Below, one piece after another: positions 6,338-6,351 of a stretch of DNA of 6,351 nt. This stretch comes from Phascolarctobacterium succinatutens CAG:287. Lineage in GTDB: Bacteria; Bacillota; Negativicutes; Acidaminococcales; Acidaminococcaceae. The stretch's first letter is position 1. Each line of letters starts with the position of its first letter. Made by a program: the position numbers and the translations under genes. The DNA lies in NCBI RefSeq assembly GCF_000434895.1, contig NZ_FR892749.1:48371-54721 (forward strand), read 5' to 3'. A model generated the notes under the pieces. It had not been told where the DNA came from, ran no database searches, and saw only the letters and a program-made list of their open reading frames with translations.

Positions 6338-6351
6338 CTTGAACAAAAAAT

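Noticed and set aside
1..6351. CRISPR array, tRNA, rRNA, phage genes or an undescribed defence system
   Set aside because: I saw no regularly spaced repeats, no tRNA-like cloverleaf and no nuclease, integrase or defence-type genes. Apart from the HicB relic, the content is transport and polyamine metabolism.

Overview
The window looks like a piece of a bacterial chromosome. Genes are tightly packed, intrinsic terminators carry clean U-tracts, Shine-Dalgarno sites resemble AGGAGG, and coding G+C is moderate. The gene set (PutP, a HicB-type remnant, and a carboxyspermidine-type polyamine operon fed by agmatine deiminase and N-carbamoylputrescine amidase) fits an anaerobic gut-type bacterium, perhaps of the Bacillota/Negativicutes. 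That placement is inference from gene content and style; no phylogenetic marker is present.

Left part, + strand. Positions 2-808 hold the C-terminal half of a sodium/proline symporter (PutP, SSS family), cut by the window edge and closed by a strong hairpin terminator. A short AT-rich gap with a possible promoter leads to an unrecognised integral membrane protein of 197 residues (1005-1598). Its 3' end overlaps a 45-codon reading frame (1579-1716) that matches only the C-terminal DNA-binding part of HicB-type antitoxins and is probably a gene relic. A hairpin at 1720-1762 ends this side and also serves the convergent operon.

Right part, - strand (6337 down to 1779). A possible promoter at the right edge is followed by four genes in transcription order: carboxyspermidine dehydrogenase (saccharopine dehydrogenase family), carboxyspermidine decarboxylase (NspC family), agmatine deiminase (aguA) and N-carbamoylputrescine amidase (aguB). 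The junctions are a 1-base gap and two ATGA overlaps, so this is a single, translationally coupled operon.

Together the four enzymes form a continuous route. AguA converts agmatine to N-carbamoylputrescine, and AguB converts that to putrescine. The dehydrogenase condenses putrescine with aspartate semialdehyde to carboxyspermidine, and the decarboxylase yields spermidine. This is the alternative, S-adenosylmethionine-independent spermidine pathway. The gene making agmatine (arginine decarboxylase) is not in the window. The pathway is known. The less ordinary items are the N-terminal extension and start ambiguity of the decarboxylase, the HicB relic, and the orphan membrane protein.
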